A stretch of DNA of 64,000 bases from Symsagittifera roscoffensis (taxonomy: Eukaryota; Xenacoelomorpha; Acoela; Convolutidae): positions 16,181,613 to 16,245,612 of the forward strand of contig NC_087071.1 in the NCBI RefSeq assembly GCF_963678635.1, read 5' to 3'. Both the position numbers and the translations under genes were made by a program. The notes beneath the pieces were generated by a model. The model had not been told where the DNA came from, did no database searches, and saw nothing but the letters and a program-made list of their open reading frames with translations. Shown here piece after piece: positions 21,830 through 34,823 of this stretch. Position 1 is the stretch's first letter. Every line of letters starts with the position of its first letter.

Positions 21830-24800
21830 TCACTATTTTTGCATGTAACTAAGATAATTTACGCAATCTGAACGATGGTCCAAAATAGTGATTTTTTTTT
21901 ACTTTTCTATTTGTTGTTGTTTCAGTTTAATTTATGTCGATCCTGATTGAAAGATCAAGTATTTTGTTCGTTAGTTTGGTACCCTCACTTGAGTGTTTTT
22001 TGAGTATTTAAGCACGTTAATGATAATTTGGCAGGTGACCGAAGGTTAGAGCCGCAAGCGGACAGACGTGCTCCAGACACAGCAAAAGACAACAGGGACA
22101 ACATCCATAACGACTGTTGGGTATCGTTAGCACAATTTTAGTATCGTTCGGGAACACTTTCAATAAACTTAGGTGTTGGGGGACACAATTGGACCGGTCC
22201 GACTGTACCCTCCATCGATTGCGATGCATTATTCGCCCAGACATTTCAGTGACGTTGCGTAGAAAAAGTACCTATTGACGACTGGCTGACGTCAGTTACC
22301 CTAATTCTGCTTTTATTTTCAACCGTTTTGACCTAACCAGTTGCTTTTTTGCTCTGTTATGGGATAAGTATTAATTTACCATTTTTAGGCCATCAGCGAA
22401 ACGACTTTTGATCAGCTTTCGTTTACACGCAAAAACAACCACACAGCTGGGTCTCGTGAGTGCTATTAAAAAATCATTACTATGTTAGAAAATCAAAACT
22501 TAATGTTTTTAGTGACAGTTATTTACTAAGTTCATTAAAGATGGATGAAATTTTTCCTTGACTCTAACTACTTATGCTCTGAAGTACGAAATTGTGCCAG
22601 TCGGTCATATTTGGCATTTGACCTTGATTTGGAAATTTGACCGTGATTTGGAAGTTAAACTTTGATTTTGGGCACAAAAGTAAATTTTCAAAACTTCGAA
22701 TCGACCATGTCATGCTCAATTTCTCGCGACAACTGAAAATCGGAAGTAAATTTTCTCAGAAGGAAAAAATCAGAATTGCGGGAAAATTGATAAGAATCAG
22801 TCAAGAGTAAAATTGCTGCTGGCAATTTTACCGCAACCAACAACTCGAGCAGAGCTGTCTTGTTCCTGATAGAGAGCAGCGCGAGGTCTTGCGAGAGTAT
22901 CTTCGTTGGGCGAGAGAAAACCTTGACTGAAAAGGTGGACAGCCGAAGCTGCCCAATGGTTCAGAAGATTAAACTAAATAATTTAAAACTACTTATTGCA
23001 GAAAACTTCTGGAGTTGCTTTACTTTTATCATTTACTTATTTCTAGAGTCACATCACTATCTGACTAGCTAATTTAATTTTTTTGAGTGCAATTTGTGTG
23101 ATTATGTTGAGATAAGACGAGTTTTAGGTTGATCCATCGGAAATGAATCAAAGGTTCACTGTCTAAGAAAGCTAATAGTATACTAAAGCTTTTGAATCAG
23201 TTTTTATTGGCGTTCACTTGTTTTGAGTATCTAGAGGACTAGCTATGGGGGTAGTCTGATTTCTAGAGTGGGGGCTTTTTTGGTGGTGGATTTTATGCGG
23301 TAACACCATTTGTAGTCTCATGTCTTACACGAACCGAATTGGCTCCGACTGAATGAGGTATAAGAGCACAAGAGATAGTGTCCCTGACCCTTGAGCCAGC
23401 GATTATAGGGCCTGTTTTTCTCAACCTCAGAAGTGACATAGAAATGCGACTGTTACAAATTAATGTTGGAGTAAATTGAATACCTTCAGGTCATTACAGC
23501 AGTTGAAAAGTATTTTCAAAGTCTCTAACAGTCTCTGGGCACCGGGCCTCTAGTTCCGCACTCTCCCGGAGACAACGTCGTTATCTCTCTGATTTAGTGG
23601 CACGGTGGGGGGGGGGTTTGGATCCGTCCCGAATGTCCCACTGAACATTCCATCTATACGTTTTTCTTTCGATAAGCACCTATCGTATCTTGTAGTCACA
23701 ACAAGAGTCTTAGTTTTCTCTTCTTATTCAAACTAAATTTCGTTTTGCAATTCGGTAGTGCTCCGCTCGTTGTTCCGCTGATTGTGGTTTTCTGTCTACT
23801 TTTGATCAAAATAGCTGATTTTTTTTGGATTTCTAGTCCAAATCGAAATTTTAAACATTTAAAAAAAATTCTAGAACATTCTGAGCCTCATTTTTATCAC
23901 AATTCCAATACTAACGTCTTCATCAATTTTTTGTGCGTGCGTCGGCAGGTTCGACTGCCAATCCAAGGGTCTCAACCGGTTATTTTGGTGTAAAGGGGGG
24001 TATACTAATATTAATTAAGGACCACTTATAGGTTACAACCCGTGCTTTATATTATCTATTTCCCATTTTAGACCCAATAAACCTAATTTTATTGAAAGAT
24101 ACCAACTTGCGAACAAAATGTTAGCCCCAAAATTTTGGATATCCAAGATTTTCCGTACGGAAAAAGCATCTTCGCAGAGAACTAGTACATGTTCAGTTCG
24201 ATTATTCTGATAAAAAAACCGCGCCGAGAAAGACTTAGGAGAAGTCGATCAAATAAGTCTTTTTTGACCAATTTTTTTTTTCGTGATTTTTTGATTTCTA
24301 TCAAAAAAATTGAAAATCAAAATTTTGATTTTTTAGAGATAAAGCGATAAAAACTTTGGCACTTAGAGGTTGTTAACAAAAGAAGCTCAGGTACTTCAAC
24401 GATTTTAAATCAACCCTCCGAGTAGCTCTGTGGATAAGGAGGGTGACTTAGAAATCGGAAAACGGAGGAATTGGAAACTCCAATTCCAATTGTTTTTTCG
24501 ACCAAACTTTTGCTTTTTAAACCAACCAGGGATACTGCGCTCGTTCCAAGTATTTTTGAGCGCTTTCATTAAATTGCGAAAAAACTCACTAAAAACCTAT
24601 ATAGGCAGGGAAGAAAGGCCAATTTAGCAAACTCAATTTTGATGATTTCTCTAAGACCACTGAACCAATTGGAAAAAAATTTGGGACCATAATACGCCAT
24701 TTTTGCTCATTTTTCTGACCCTTAATTGGATCGGAAAAATAGTTAGAAAATGTCAACTTGGAGGGTCCAAATTTAAGGATCCTCCAAGCGGAAATTTAAA

Positions 24801-26190
24801 AAAACTTCAATTTGACCCTAAAAGCGACAATCAGGAGTAAATTAAGCGTGTTCAAGTCAATTTGACTCCAGCCGGAGACCCCTTTGAGGCAAAAAATTGA
24901 AAAATTGGAAGCTTTCTGGAACTCTCCGACGGAACCCTCCAAAATGACTAAGGTACTTAAGTGCCTTAGGTACCCTCCATAATAATTCTCAATCTAAGTT
25001 AAGCGTCACGGGTACCCTCCGAAGTAACCCTCCGAAATAAATAATCCCCTTAATATTCCTCCTCAGCGGAAATCAAAAAAACCCACCGAAAAAACTGAAG
25101 TACATCAAACATCCCTTTAGAGTTGAAATAAAGGTTGGCCACCATCGAGGGGCACAAACTAGGAGTAAGTAGGCCAGCTAGCCCGGAGAATCGCAATCAA
25201 ATTTGGATTCTAGATGAGATTCATCAAAGTACCCGAACAGCTTATCGATTGTTATTTTGGTTATGTGGTTGCCTTGCGCTACTTAGTAGGAAAGCTCGGG
25301 CTATCCAGTAACACATAGAAGAAGGCTTTACTGAGTGTGCCAGTTTTGCAGAGCTCAATTGAGAAGAAAAATGTTGCCTACTCTCATGCACTTGAACAGT
25401 TTGAGTGTGGGAGAGCTTTTGCCTGGATTAAGTCTTGAATAATTTCAATCAGAGATTTCCCTCAGCTACTTAATTGAGCTACGACAGCTGGGATAATGGC
25501 AGGACTCAAAGAAGAATACCCCGGTGAGTGCGATATCAAGAAACCACTCACTGTAGACGACCATTGTCATGGGCTTCGTTCATTTGGAGCGTTCCAATTG
25601 GGGGAAGTGTTTTTCTTCAAAATTAGGTTTTACTCCATTCTTATTGAAATTATCACTGCTTTTTTTACAGGATATGCTTGATTTCAAATGTGGCAAGGAT
25701 TTGATATATCTAGGGCCGTGATTTGATTTTGTCACGGAGATTGCTGTCACCTATAGGGTGTGTTATTATATTATCGCAGGTTGTGTTTTGTTTGTGTCGG
25801 CTATTCTGCCCTTGAAACTTTTGGGATCTTATTTTAAGCAAATACTTAAGCTGGATTAAGTTAATCTCACCAATGGGCAGACCCAGTGTTAAGTCTTAGC
25901 TGAATCATCTTCATAGAAATTATCAAAGACTGAAATTTTGAAAAAATCGAGTATTGATATAAATATGTACTTGTTTTTTTTGTACTTGCGCACTGTCATC
26001 AAAAAGTTCCATTACGTCACTCATCATACGATATAGAACTGAAAAATTTGTTGGGAGAGGTGAAAAAAATACCTGGGCTTTGCACGGATAGTACGCTACA
26101 GTTTAAGTCGAGATCGAGCCAATTTTCTGTGAGCAGTACCTCTGAAGTTTTTGTCAATGAGCAGTTTTTGCAACATATGAAGGTCGCGAT
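21830..26190. other. No gene seen; spacer with weak repeats
   Basis: I see no convincing coding region. Bases 24420-25060 repeat CCCTCCAA/CCCTCCGAA phrases several times, suggesting a decayed tandem or self-similar repeat. A short perfect hairpin (GGCAG..CTGCC) at 23945-23960 encloses GTTCGA but has no tRNA context. A G-run occurs near 23606-23616. Confidence 0.4.
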
Positions 26191-27965
26191 GATCTTTTAG
26201 TGATCGGAAGGAAAAGATGCATAAAGAAAGTAGATAGCGTTGAAGGGCGAAGCGCCGAGGCTGGGGCTGTGAACGCAATGCAACCTGATCCCTTCGAGGA
26301 AGAAATGTTAATCCTACCCGACCACCAACATCATAGGGAACTCGAAAGATCCGACTCCGAGCAGGAAAAAACTGAAGGACCTGGAAGGACCTCAGAGCTT
26401 TCCAAGGCTTTTGCAGGAGAAGAGCTGTTGTCTAAAAGCTTGTCTTAGTCAGAGGCGAAGAGCGACACTCGGAAAAAAGAGCAACCTTCGCTGGCCAAAC
26501 AAAGAAAAAATGCCATGGTTTCGAGCATAAGTCCACGAGAAGAAAATTCAAGTTCGAAAATGAAAAAAGAGTTCTCAGACATTCTATGATGAACGCATGA
26601 AAGCGCTACAAGCTAGCTGATTACCATCCGGCTTTGCCCCTCTGGTAACAATGCACTCGGAAACAAAATGTTCTCCCAGCCCGAGACACAGATACTCCCT
26701 GAAAACCGAGATGAAACATGAGTCTACGGAAAGGGAAAAGTCCAGAGCAGCGTCACCAGGGACACACAGTACGAGTCCACTTTGTCACTGAGACCAATGT
26801 CGGAACGTCCTCGACGTTTGATAGGCTGATGATGTCGATGGTCCGCAGAGGGATGGTGCATCATCAAGCACCAGGCTGCAACCCCAATTGACATCGTCGT
26901 CTCTGGGTCTGACCTCAGTGTTGGGCTCGGCTAACGATCTGAGTGGCATAATCGCCAATATTATGGTAGATCTCAAAAAACTTAGGGACAAGCCAGCTGA
27001 TACGAATTGACCAGGCCATACTGGCTCAGAAAACCGATCAAAACCTCGCAGTAAGTTAAGCTCTAGCAGCCAAGGTACCCAAAGAAAGAGAATGTAGAAT
27101 GACTAGAGAAAATGCGCGACTGCTAAACGATCACGAAAGAACCAATTCTCCAACGATGACGAATTTAGAGAGTGGGTTGGACGATAAAGCTGACCTTATG
27201 ATGCGGAAAATCGATGAAATTTTGACCAGCAACATCCGACACAATCGCTCAGACACGAGTAAAAAATTAACTTAAGCCAACCAATGCTTCCGAAATCCGA
27301 GACACACAGATACTCACTGAAAACCGAGATGAAACATGAGTCTACGGAAAGGGAAAAGTCCAGAGCAGCGTCATCAGGGACACACGGTACGAGTTCAAAT
27401 CCGACAAAAATGGGAGCCTCCTCAGGGATACATAGGCCCGGGATGGCCCAAATCAGTTGGTTCCAGATCTGACAACGGTGTCCTATGATACCACGATGTA
27501 TGAATCAATGTTTGATCCGCTCAAGAAGACCCTTGAAACGTTCATTACGAAGTTCTCGAAACCTATTGAAGAAGGAAACCGATTACGGAGAACACTCAAG
27601 ACGCCAAAGTAGTATGAGGACGAATCGGACGGCTGCATGACACCTGGATAGACGTGATGAAGCTACCCTTTGAGGAAAAAAATCTCTCGAAAAAAACAAT
27701 AACACAGTGCACTGACAAGTAACCTAGTCGGCATGGCCCTGAACGTGATAGTGCTCGAAAAATCATCAAAATCTAATGAGTTTTTTTCGTCTCTGGCGTA
27801 CAACGACATCGGGCAAAAGTGAAGTTTGAAAAGAAGTACCAAAGGAAAGATTAGTCCATTGAAAAAGTTTTTGATGATATCGAACTACTGAAAGGAGACG
27901 TATCCTGATGAAAGAATCTCAGATAGAAACCTGGCTATAGCCTCAAACTCATGGACGGAGTGAAA
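26190..27965 (+). pseudogene. Broken gag-like retrotransposon remnant
   Basis: The plus strand shows fragmentary, polar, Glu/Lys/Ser-rich coding sequence in shifting frames with several stops. The last part (about 27690-27960) reads like the capsid region of retrotransposon Gag: a hydrophobic VGMALNVIVLEK helix, then after frameshifts FDDIELLK and, at the end, KLMDGVK. A stretch of about 95 bp is duplicated inside it (26681-26776 and 27297-27392). No reverse transcriptase or LTR is seen. A CCCGGG-family element adjoins it. Assignment to a particular retrotransposon group is not possible. Confidence 0.45.
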
Positions 27966-27989
27966 ATTATACTGGTCACTCACTTCAGG

Positions 27990-28426
27990 TTATCAGCAGA
28001 TTGTGTACCAACACCATCTTGCATTTTTTTGCATCCAGGACTTTGTATCCAGCATGCATTTGTATCCAGGACTTTGTATACCAAATTTTGTTTGGAAATT
28101 TTTAGTTTGAGTACAGAATTTGATTTGCTGTTGAGAAAAAAAAACAAAAAAGTTTTTAGGGCAGCTTCAATTTTACTTGAAAATTTTTTTTTATTGTCGC
28201 CATCGAAAATATGGAAATTGTATGATAACCATTTTTTTTCAAAAAAAGAAACAGTTTGATTATTCATCAGGCTATTTTTTTTTGTTCAAACAGCCTCAGA
28301 AACTAGTTCGAAACTTTTTTCAATGATTTTTTGAAGTTATAAGAAAACTGTATGATTAGAAGTTTTCATACATTTGGTGTATGGAATTGTAAGATGAGCG
28401 TTTTGGTTTATAGAGGTCAGCCCGGG
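27990..28426. mobile_element. CCCGGG-ended element, right part only
   Basis: The sequence from the CATCCAGGACTTTGTAT phrases to the end GGTCAGCCCGGG matches the right half of the family at 47.2-48.2 and 53-62 kb. The interior landmark is TTATTGTCGCCATCGAAAAT near 28192 and the terminal wording is TGGAATTGTAAGATGAGCG. The left half is missing. Confidence 0.65.
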
Positions 28427-28429
28427 TGT

Positions 28430-30155
28430 AATGTTTTTGAAACAACAACTTTCCAGACGAAGATTGAGTGATCGGTGCAACTTTTTAGAAACCCGCTAGA
28501 AACTAAAACTTTGCTTATTAGTTCAAAATCTTATTTCGGACAGCTCAAAGGCCATGTGGGCATTAATCAATGAAATGGAAGATTAAGCAAAACAAATTTG
28601 GTTTCCTCAAAAATACATAAAACCAAGAAGAGACTCTCAGGAGAATTATTGTTGAAAAAATAATTACAGCTTTCATTATGATAGAATACATAGCTCTATG
28701 ATACGTTTTAAACTAAAATGGACTTTAACGCTTTCATGATTGACCCACCACCACCATGCACAGGTACACACCGAAGCTTTCCTTGCCACAATTGATGCTG
28801 ACAATTTGATCCAAAGTGTCCGTTTGGCACTCTTTTGTGACAGCCATTTGATGCTGAGCAAAACTGTAGTTTTTAGAGATATGCTGTTGTGGTGAATATA
28901 TACTAGTTTTTCGAAATAGGGTGTTAGCAAAACAAGTTTTTGTCTAAGTCTTCCCAAAAATAAAAAGAACTACAAATAATTGGGCTTTGTTGACAAGATT
29001 GACCGCGGCATTGTTAATATGGCCATTTTAGCGGTCTTGGAGAGCACAAAAACGCTTTAATTGAAAATCCGTCTTACCAGAAAAAAAACGGAAAGTATAA
29101 TTCCATCAGCTTTAAAAACAAACTTAATGGCTAACTTTTAGTTTTGAATTGAAAACGGCATTTAAAAAAATGTGTTGGGTATATTCTCAGTTCTTAGATG
29201 ATTGAAGACTTAAAATTATATTTAATCTTATATGGTTTTTGAAAACAAAGCCATTCCTCACCACCACGTAGGACATCAAACTACTAGACAAAAGATATCA
29301 TAATCTGAAATTTCATTTTTGTATAGGACCCGGATTTGTCTTTCTTGAATAATTTTTCTTTTTGCAAAAGTTTTTAAGTTAACTAACTTTTTTTTTCGCA
29401 ATGAATTGTATGATGAAATGTAATTGGAATAATTTTTTACCAGGTGAATTTGACTGATTGCTGCTAATTTTTAGAAATTCTAAGAACTAAAATTAATAAA
29501 CACCAAGAACTAAAATTTTGCTTCGATATGGGTTTAAAATAAAACTGGGCAGCTCAAAGTCCATCCATGTGGCCATTAATTACGGTAACTAAAGATTAAG
29601 CAAAACAAAATTGTTTTTCTCGAAGCAGCATAATACCAAAAAGAGATTATCAGGAAAAAAAATTTCGCAAAATAGTTCAAAGTTTTCATTATGATAAAAT
29701 ATGTAACTGTATGACACGTTTTTAATTCTGAAATCCTTCAATGAATCAGACCACTATATGCGAGATTTAATTTTCATTGCCATCGTTGAGGTCCACGAAT
29801 TTTTTCTAAAATTTAAATTTTATGCTAATTTGAAATTTGTGACCCAAATTATATCGTCTGGACAGTTTTTTAGTTTTTTCAGTTGAAGATCAGGTCAAAA
29901 ATATCGAATTGTGGTTGCGATAATTGAAAATGAAACGTGGTTTGGGGGAATCGCAACCGGCTCTCTTGCTGTCTAACTAAGAGCTCTACCCTTTCCAGAA
30001 TATCACGCTCAATGATCAGAACTTTTTAAAACTTTTTAGTTCAATTTCATTTGCATTTAATTGCAATATTATCATTAATTTTTAAAATTGTAGTTTTCAA
30101 TTTTTTTTTTCATTCTCCTCATTACGAGGCCAAACTGTGCATTTTGTGCATTGTA
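28430..30155. other. No gene seen
   Basis: AT-rich DNA with two loosely related halves: GGCAGCTCAAAGTCCA-like phrases recur near 28530 and 29545 with a similar AAATTAAGCAAAACAAA-type context. This suggests an old duplication of about 1 kb. On the minus strand near 29940-30000 a GGTAGAGCTC..GGTTGCGATTCC stretch faintly resembles the 3' part of a tRNA, too imperfect to call. Confidence 0.4.
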
Positions 30156-30389
30156 AACGGATTCTGCGACCGAAAAAAATCAGATTTGTCGCGGAATACG
30201 CAACATTTCTACTTTTCTTTGATCTTCTTTGCTGTTTTGGATTCCATGAACAAATACCTAAAACATTGTACCGCTCAAAATCGCTCCAAAAATAGGCAAA
30301 TTTGCGGAACCCGCCACTGTTATTGCGGAATCCAGAACAATTTAAGGAATCCACAAACAAATAAAAATACATGTGTATAGTCACATTGA

Positions 30390-30700
30390 GCTGTCGCGGA
30401 ATCCGCAAATTGTAAGTCGAATCTGCAAATTGTAAGTGGAATCCGAAAATTGTAAGTGGAATCCGAACTTTGTTTGCGGATTCCACTTGTATTTTCGGGT
30501 TCCCCGTACATTTTGCAAATCCTCTTACAATTGCGGAATCCAGAACAACTAGCTATATTTGCTTGTTGCGGAATCCGCAACAAAACAATTGTGCCGACAA
30601 AATTTACGTTACAGCTATCTGTACGCGGAATCCACGAAACTTTTGTAAGTGGAATCCTCTAACGTTTTGGAACATGTTTAAAGATTTGTCTCTGGAATCC
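30390..30700. repeat. GGAATCC-rich palindromic cluster
   Basis: GCGGAATCC or its complement occurs about a dozen times in 300 bases, four of them as 19-bp tandem units built on AAATTGTAAGTGGAATCCG (30405-30470). Others are arranged head to head, so GCGGAATCCGC palindromes form. The same cluster is at 33443-33753 in copy B. Open frames across it are by-products of the repeated GGAATCC word. Confidence 0.75.
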
Positions 30701-31772
30701 AGAAACATACAGACACAAAATTTTGCGCCTATCCAGTGCACAGTTTGGCCTCATGCTGGTGGAAATCGCTAACAAATCAAAATCATGGGATCGATGTTAG
30801 AGATTCATTGTTCTGTCCACTCTCTATAGGGTTGAAAGAAAAATTATAGCAAAGGGTTGTTTTTCAGCACTACTTTAGCTTGCTCAAAAAGCTCGTAGGT
30901 GTCAATTATAGCATCAAAGCCTAGCCATTTCAGTTGTAATTCAGATTCGAAAAATTGTTCCAAGATGTTTTGCTGTGTTAAAAAGTATGTTGCAAATATT
31001 TTTTGACCAATTTTAAGCGCAGATAGCTGACTTAGTTAATGGGTTTTTGGTCGTCAATGACATCGGAAAAGAGACTAGAGACTGAAGCTGAGTGTGAATT
31101 GTTATTTATCCTGTCACTAACTAATTCTGACAATCACAAAATGCTAAGAAAAACTTCAGTGATTTCGCTGTTCTCAAAAATAACTAACTAATCCCATATG
31201 TTCTCTGAGTTCACATATTGCAGGATATCTTGCAAGAAAATACAACACTCTTGCCTATTTCTTGCAAGATTCTTTAGCAGATACTCAGCAAGATCTCACA
31301 GCGGAGATTGCTGGATTATGTTTCCCAGAGTAACGTTGAATTATTTTCTGAGCATCCAAACATTTCATCTCTAAGTCAAAGAATTCTTGTCATCTCTTAG
31401 TCAACCTGGCAGGCATACCCTTCTCTAAAATGCGAGTTTATCTGTAAATATCATGTCTGCAAATCTACCTTTTCATATTTTGATTGGTTTTAACTCTTTT
31501 TATCGGATTAGCTCTATCTCATAGCAAGACTCTTTTGTTTAAATGTATATTGAAAATACATGCGTTATAATACAAAATTAATTCTAGTTTTTATGATTTG
31601 AAATCTATATGAAACGTTACTGAGGCGTTCTGGGCTCGGCCAAAAATTTTGAGAAAAAAACTTGATGTTTGTCATCAATTAAGTTTCAGCCTAAAGCGTG
31701 TGATTTTGATCCCACTCATTTGTGACTGATAATTGACTAATATACATATAGGGGTACAGTTATAGCATAACT

Positions 31773-32229
31773 GTGCCGACAAAATTTACGTTACAGCTAT
31801 CTGTACGCGGAATCCACGAAACTTTTGTAAGTGGAATCCTCTAACGTTTTGGAACATGTTTAAAGATTTGTCTCTGGAATCCAGAAACATACAGACACAA
31901 AATTTTGCGCCTATCCAGTGCACAGTTTGGCCTCATGCTGGTGGAAATCGCTAACAAATCAAAATCATGGGATCGATGTTAGAGATTCATTGTTCTGTCC
32001 ACTCTCTATAGGGTTGAAAGAAAAATTATAGCAAAGGGTTGTTTTTCAGCACTACTTTAGCTTGCTCAAAAAGCTCGTAGGTGTCAATTATAGCATCAAA
32101 GCCTAGCCATTTCAGTTGTAATTCAGATTCGAAAAATTGTTCCAAGATGTTTTGCTGTGTTAAAAAGTATGTTGCAAATATTTTTTGACCAATTTTAAGC
32201 GCAGATAGCTGACTTAGTTAATGGGTTTT
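31773..32229. repeat. 457-bp internal re-copy within segment A
   Basis: Identical in order to 30591-31047 at a constant offset of 1182 bases. It begins just where a MITE left end should be and stops where a truncated MITE (GGCGGATTTAGGG) begins. Copy B lacks it. Confidence 0.88.
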
Positions 32230-32543
32230 AGGGCGGATTTAGGGAGGGGGCGGGGGGGGGGGGGCGGACGCTTTTCTGTCAGGTATTCGACCCCCTGCCG
32301 CTTTAGGCTGATGACAAATTTCCCCCCTTTGATACTTTTTCAGAAATCCATTTTTGGCCGCCCGACCATAAAATTTTTCTAAAGGCGCCTTTTGCGCCAA
32401 TATATACTAACTTTGAGTGGGAGCGCGCGCCAAAAATTACGCGATTTTTTTGTCAAAATTTTTCAAAAAGTGCCCAAAAATGGCTTTTTTGACTGTTTTT
32501 TCAAAAATTTGCCTGCCTCGAGAAAATCCTAGATCCGCCCCTG
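32230..32543. mobile_element. GGCGG-type MITE, left end truncated
   Basis: Same element as 34824-35125. The right end CTAGATCCGCCCCTG is intact, followed by TGGGATAA, a one-base variant of the target duplication seen in copy B. The left CAGT is lost at the junction with the re-copied segment. It has a G-run near 32249-32263. Confidence 0.75.
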
Positions 32544-32726
32544 TGGGATAAATAAACTAAAACATAAGTCAGCAAGAAAAATGGAAAGTGTTTGATTAAA
32601 TGAGGTAAGACGCTTGTCACAATTAATATTGAAATATTGGTGAAATTTTGCCTCTTTTCGAAGCTTTTTTGAAGCTTTTCACCGACTCAGTTTCTTTTTC
32701 AAATTATTGTTATTTTTAAATTTCAG

Positions 32727-32833
32727 CAACATGAAACTTTGAAGAAAGAAGTTCGTTCCACATTTAGACTAGCAGCAGATCCCGCAACATGGTATGATGC
32801 ACGCCCAACTGAAACAAACAAGACGCTATTAAC
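32727..32833 (+). pseudogene. Fossil exon, copy A, unknown gene
   Basis: After a good acceptor (ATTTTTAAATTTCAG) there is a 107-base open stretch with coding-like composition: an acidic-basic start, STFRLAADPATWYDARP, and a polar end. A MITE begins at its 3' side where a donor would be expected. The copy at 35309-35415 differs by only about two residues. I do not recognise the protein. It looks like one exon of a real gene, trapped and then duplicated. Confidence 0.4.
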
Positions 32834-33210
32834 CAGGAGCGGATTTAGGGGAGGATTCGGGGGGGGGGGGGGGGGGGATTCGAGCCCCTGCCGAGCCTTT
32901 GTACAATTTTGAGATATCCATATTTGGTGACGGACCCTAAAAAGGTTCTAAATACGCCTTTGGCGCTAATATAAACTTACTTTGAGGGGGGAGCGCGCGC
33001 CAAAAAAACGCAATTTTTTTGGTCAAAATTTTCCAAAAATGCCTAAAAACGCCTTTTTTTGGCCTATTTTTCAAAATTCTGCTTTTGGCGCAGAAAATTT
33101 GGCCAAAACATCGTCTTTTTAGTTCTTTAAGCGAGCTCGGAAAATCAATTTGGTCGACCTAAATTAAAAGTTTGTCAAAATTTTGAAATTTTTTTGAAAA
33201 TCCTCCCCCC
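32834..33210. mobile_element. Second GGCGG-type MITE, right end truncated
   Basis: It begins CAGGAGCGGATTTAGG, carries a long G-run, the AGCGCGCGCCAAAA phrase and the GGTCGACCTAAATTAAAAG phrase, then stops in a C-run at the start of segment B. The complete version is at 35416-35811. Confidence 0.75.
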
Positions 33211-34823
33211 CGGATTCTGCGACCGAAAAAAATCAGATTTGTCGCGGAATACGCAACATTTCTACTTTTCTTTGATCTTCTTTGCTGTTTTGGATTCCAT
33301 GAACAAATACCTAAAACATTGTACCGATCAAAATCGCTCCAAAAATAGGCAAATTTGCGGAACCCGCCACTGTTATTGCGGAATCCAGAACAATTTAAGG
33401 AATCCACAAACAAATAAAAATACATGTGTATAGTCACATTGAGCTGTCGCGGAATCCGCAAATTGTAAGTCGAATCTGCAAATTGTAAGTGGAATCCGAA
33501 AATTGTAAGTGGAATCCGAACTTTGTTTGCGGATTCCACTTGTATTTTCGGGTTCCCCGTACATTTTGCAAATCCTCTTACAATTGCGGAATCCAGAACA
33601 ACTAGCTATATTTGCTTGTTGCGGAATCCGCAACAAAACAATTGTGCCGACAAAATTTACGTTACAGCTATCTGTACGCGGAATCCACGAAACTTTTGTA
33701 AGTGGAATCCTCTAACGTTTTGGAACATGTTTAAAGATTTGTCTCTGGAATCCAGAAACATACAGACACAAAATTTTGCGCCTATCCAGTGCACAGTTTG
33801 GCCTCATGCTGGTGGAAATCGCTAGCAAATCAAAATCATGGGATCGATGTTAGAGATTCATTGTTCTGTCCACTCTCTATAGGGTTGAAAGAAAAATTAT
33901 AGCAAAGGGTTGTTTTTCAGCACTACTTTAGCTTGCTCAAAAAGCTCGTAGGTGTCAATTATAGCATCAAAGCCTAGCCATTTCAGTTGTAATTCAGATT
34001 CGAAAAATTGTTCCAAGATGTTTTGCTGTGTTAAAAAGTATGTTGCAAATATTTTTTGACCAATTTTAAGCGCAGATAGCTGACTTAGTTAATGGGTTTT
34101 TGGTCGTCAATGACATCGGAAAAGAGACTAGAGACTGAAGCTGAGTGTGAATTGTTATTTATCCTGTCACTAACTAATTCTGACAATCACAAAATGCTAA
34201 GAAAAACTTCAGTGATTTCGCTGTTCTCAAAAATAACTAACTAATCCCATATGTTCTCTGAGTCCACATATTGCAGGATATCTTGCAAGAAAATACAACA
34301 CTCTTGCCTATTTCTTGCAAGATTTTTTAGCAGATACTCAGCAAGATCTCACAGCGGAGATTGCTGGATTATGTTTCCCAGAGTAACGTTGAATTATTTT
34401 CTGAACATCCAAATATTTCATCTCTAAGTCAAAGATTTCTTCTCATCTCTTAGTCAACTTGGCAGGCATACCCTTCTCTAAAATGCGAGTTTATCTGTAA
34501 ATATCATGTCTGCAAATCTATCTTTTCATATTTTGATTGGTTTTAACTCTTATTATCGGATTAGCTCTATCTCATAGCAAGACTCTTTTGTTTGAATAAA
34601 TATTGAAAATACATGCGTTATAATACAAAATTAATTCTATTTTTTATGATTTGAAATCTAGATGAAACGTTACTGAGGCGTTCTGGGCTCGGCCAAAAAT
34701 TTTAAGAAAAAAACTTAATGTTTGTCATCAATTAAGTTTCAGCCTAAAGCGTGTGATTTTGATCCCACTCATTTCTGACTGATAATTGACTAATATACAT
34801 TTATGGGCACAGTTATGGCATAA

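Larger units (their letters stand above)
30158..33210. repeat. Tandem segmental duplication, copy A
   Basis: It matches 33211-35811 almost base for base apart from internal changes. Order: a GGAATCC-rich block and spacer (30158-31770), a re-copied piece (31773-32229, identical to 30591-31047), a left-truncated GGCGG MITE (to 32543), a fossil exon (32727-32833) and a right-truncated second MITE (32834-33210). The small number of differences from copy B points to a recent event. The breakpoint is a C-run inside the second MITE. Confidence 0.88.

Noticed and set aside
23940-23965. GGCAGGTTCGACTGCC hairpin resembling a tRNA T arm
   Set aside because: The loop is one base short and there is no A box or acceptor stem around it.
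24418-24490. tRNA-like phrase GAGTAGCTCTGTGG
   Set aside because: Resembles an A box, but no B box or stem pairing follows.
29940-30005. Minus-strand stretch with GGTAGAGCTC and GGTTGCGATTCC
   Set aside because: Similar to the 3' part of a tRNA, but the B box has an extra base and the 5' part is missing.
30097-30772. Several overlapping open frames of 68-129 codons on both strands, present again 3 kb downstream
   Set aside because: They are translations of the repeated GGAATCC word on all strands (ADSTYN, RIP, ESANK phrases) and do not resemble proteins.
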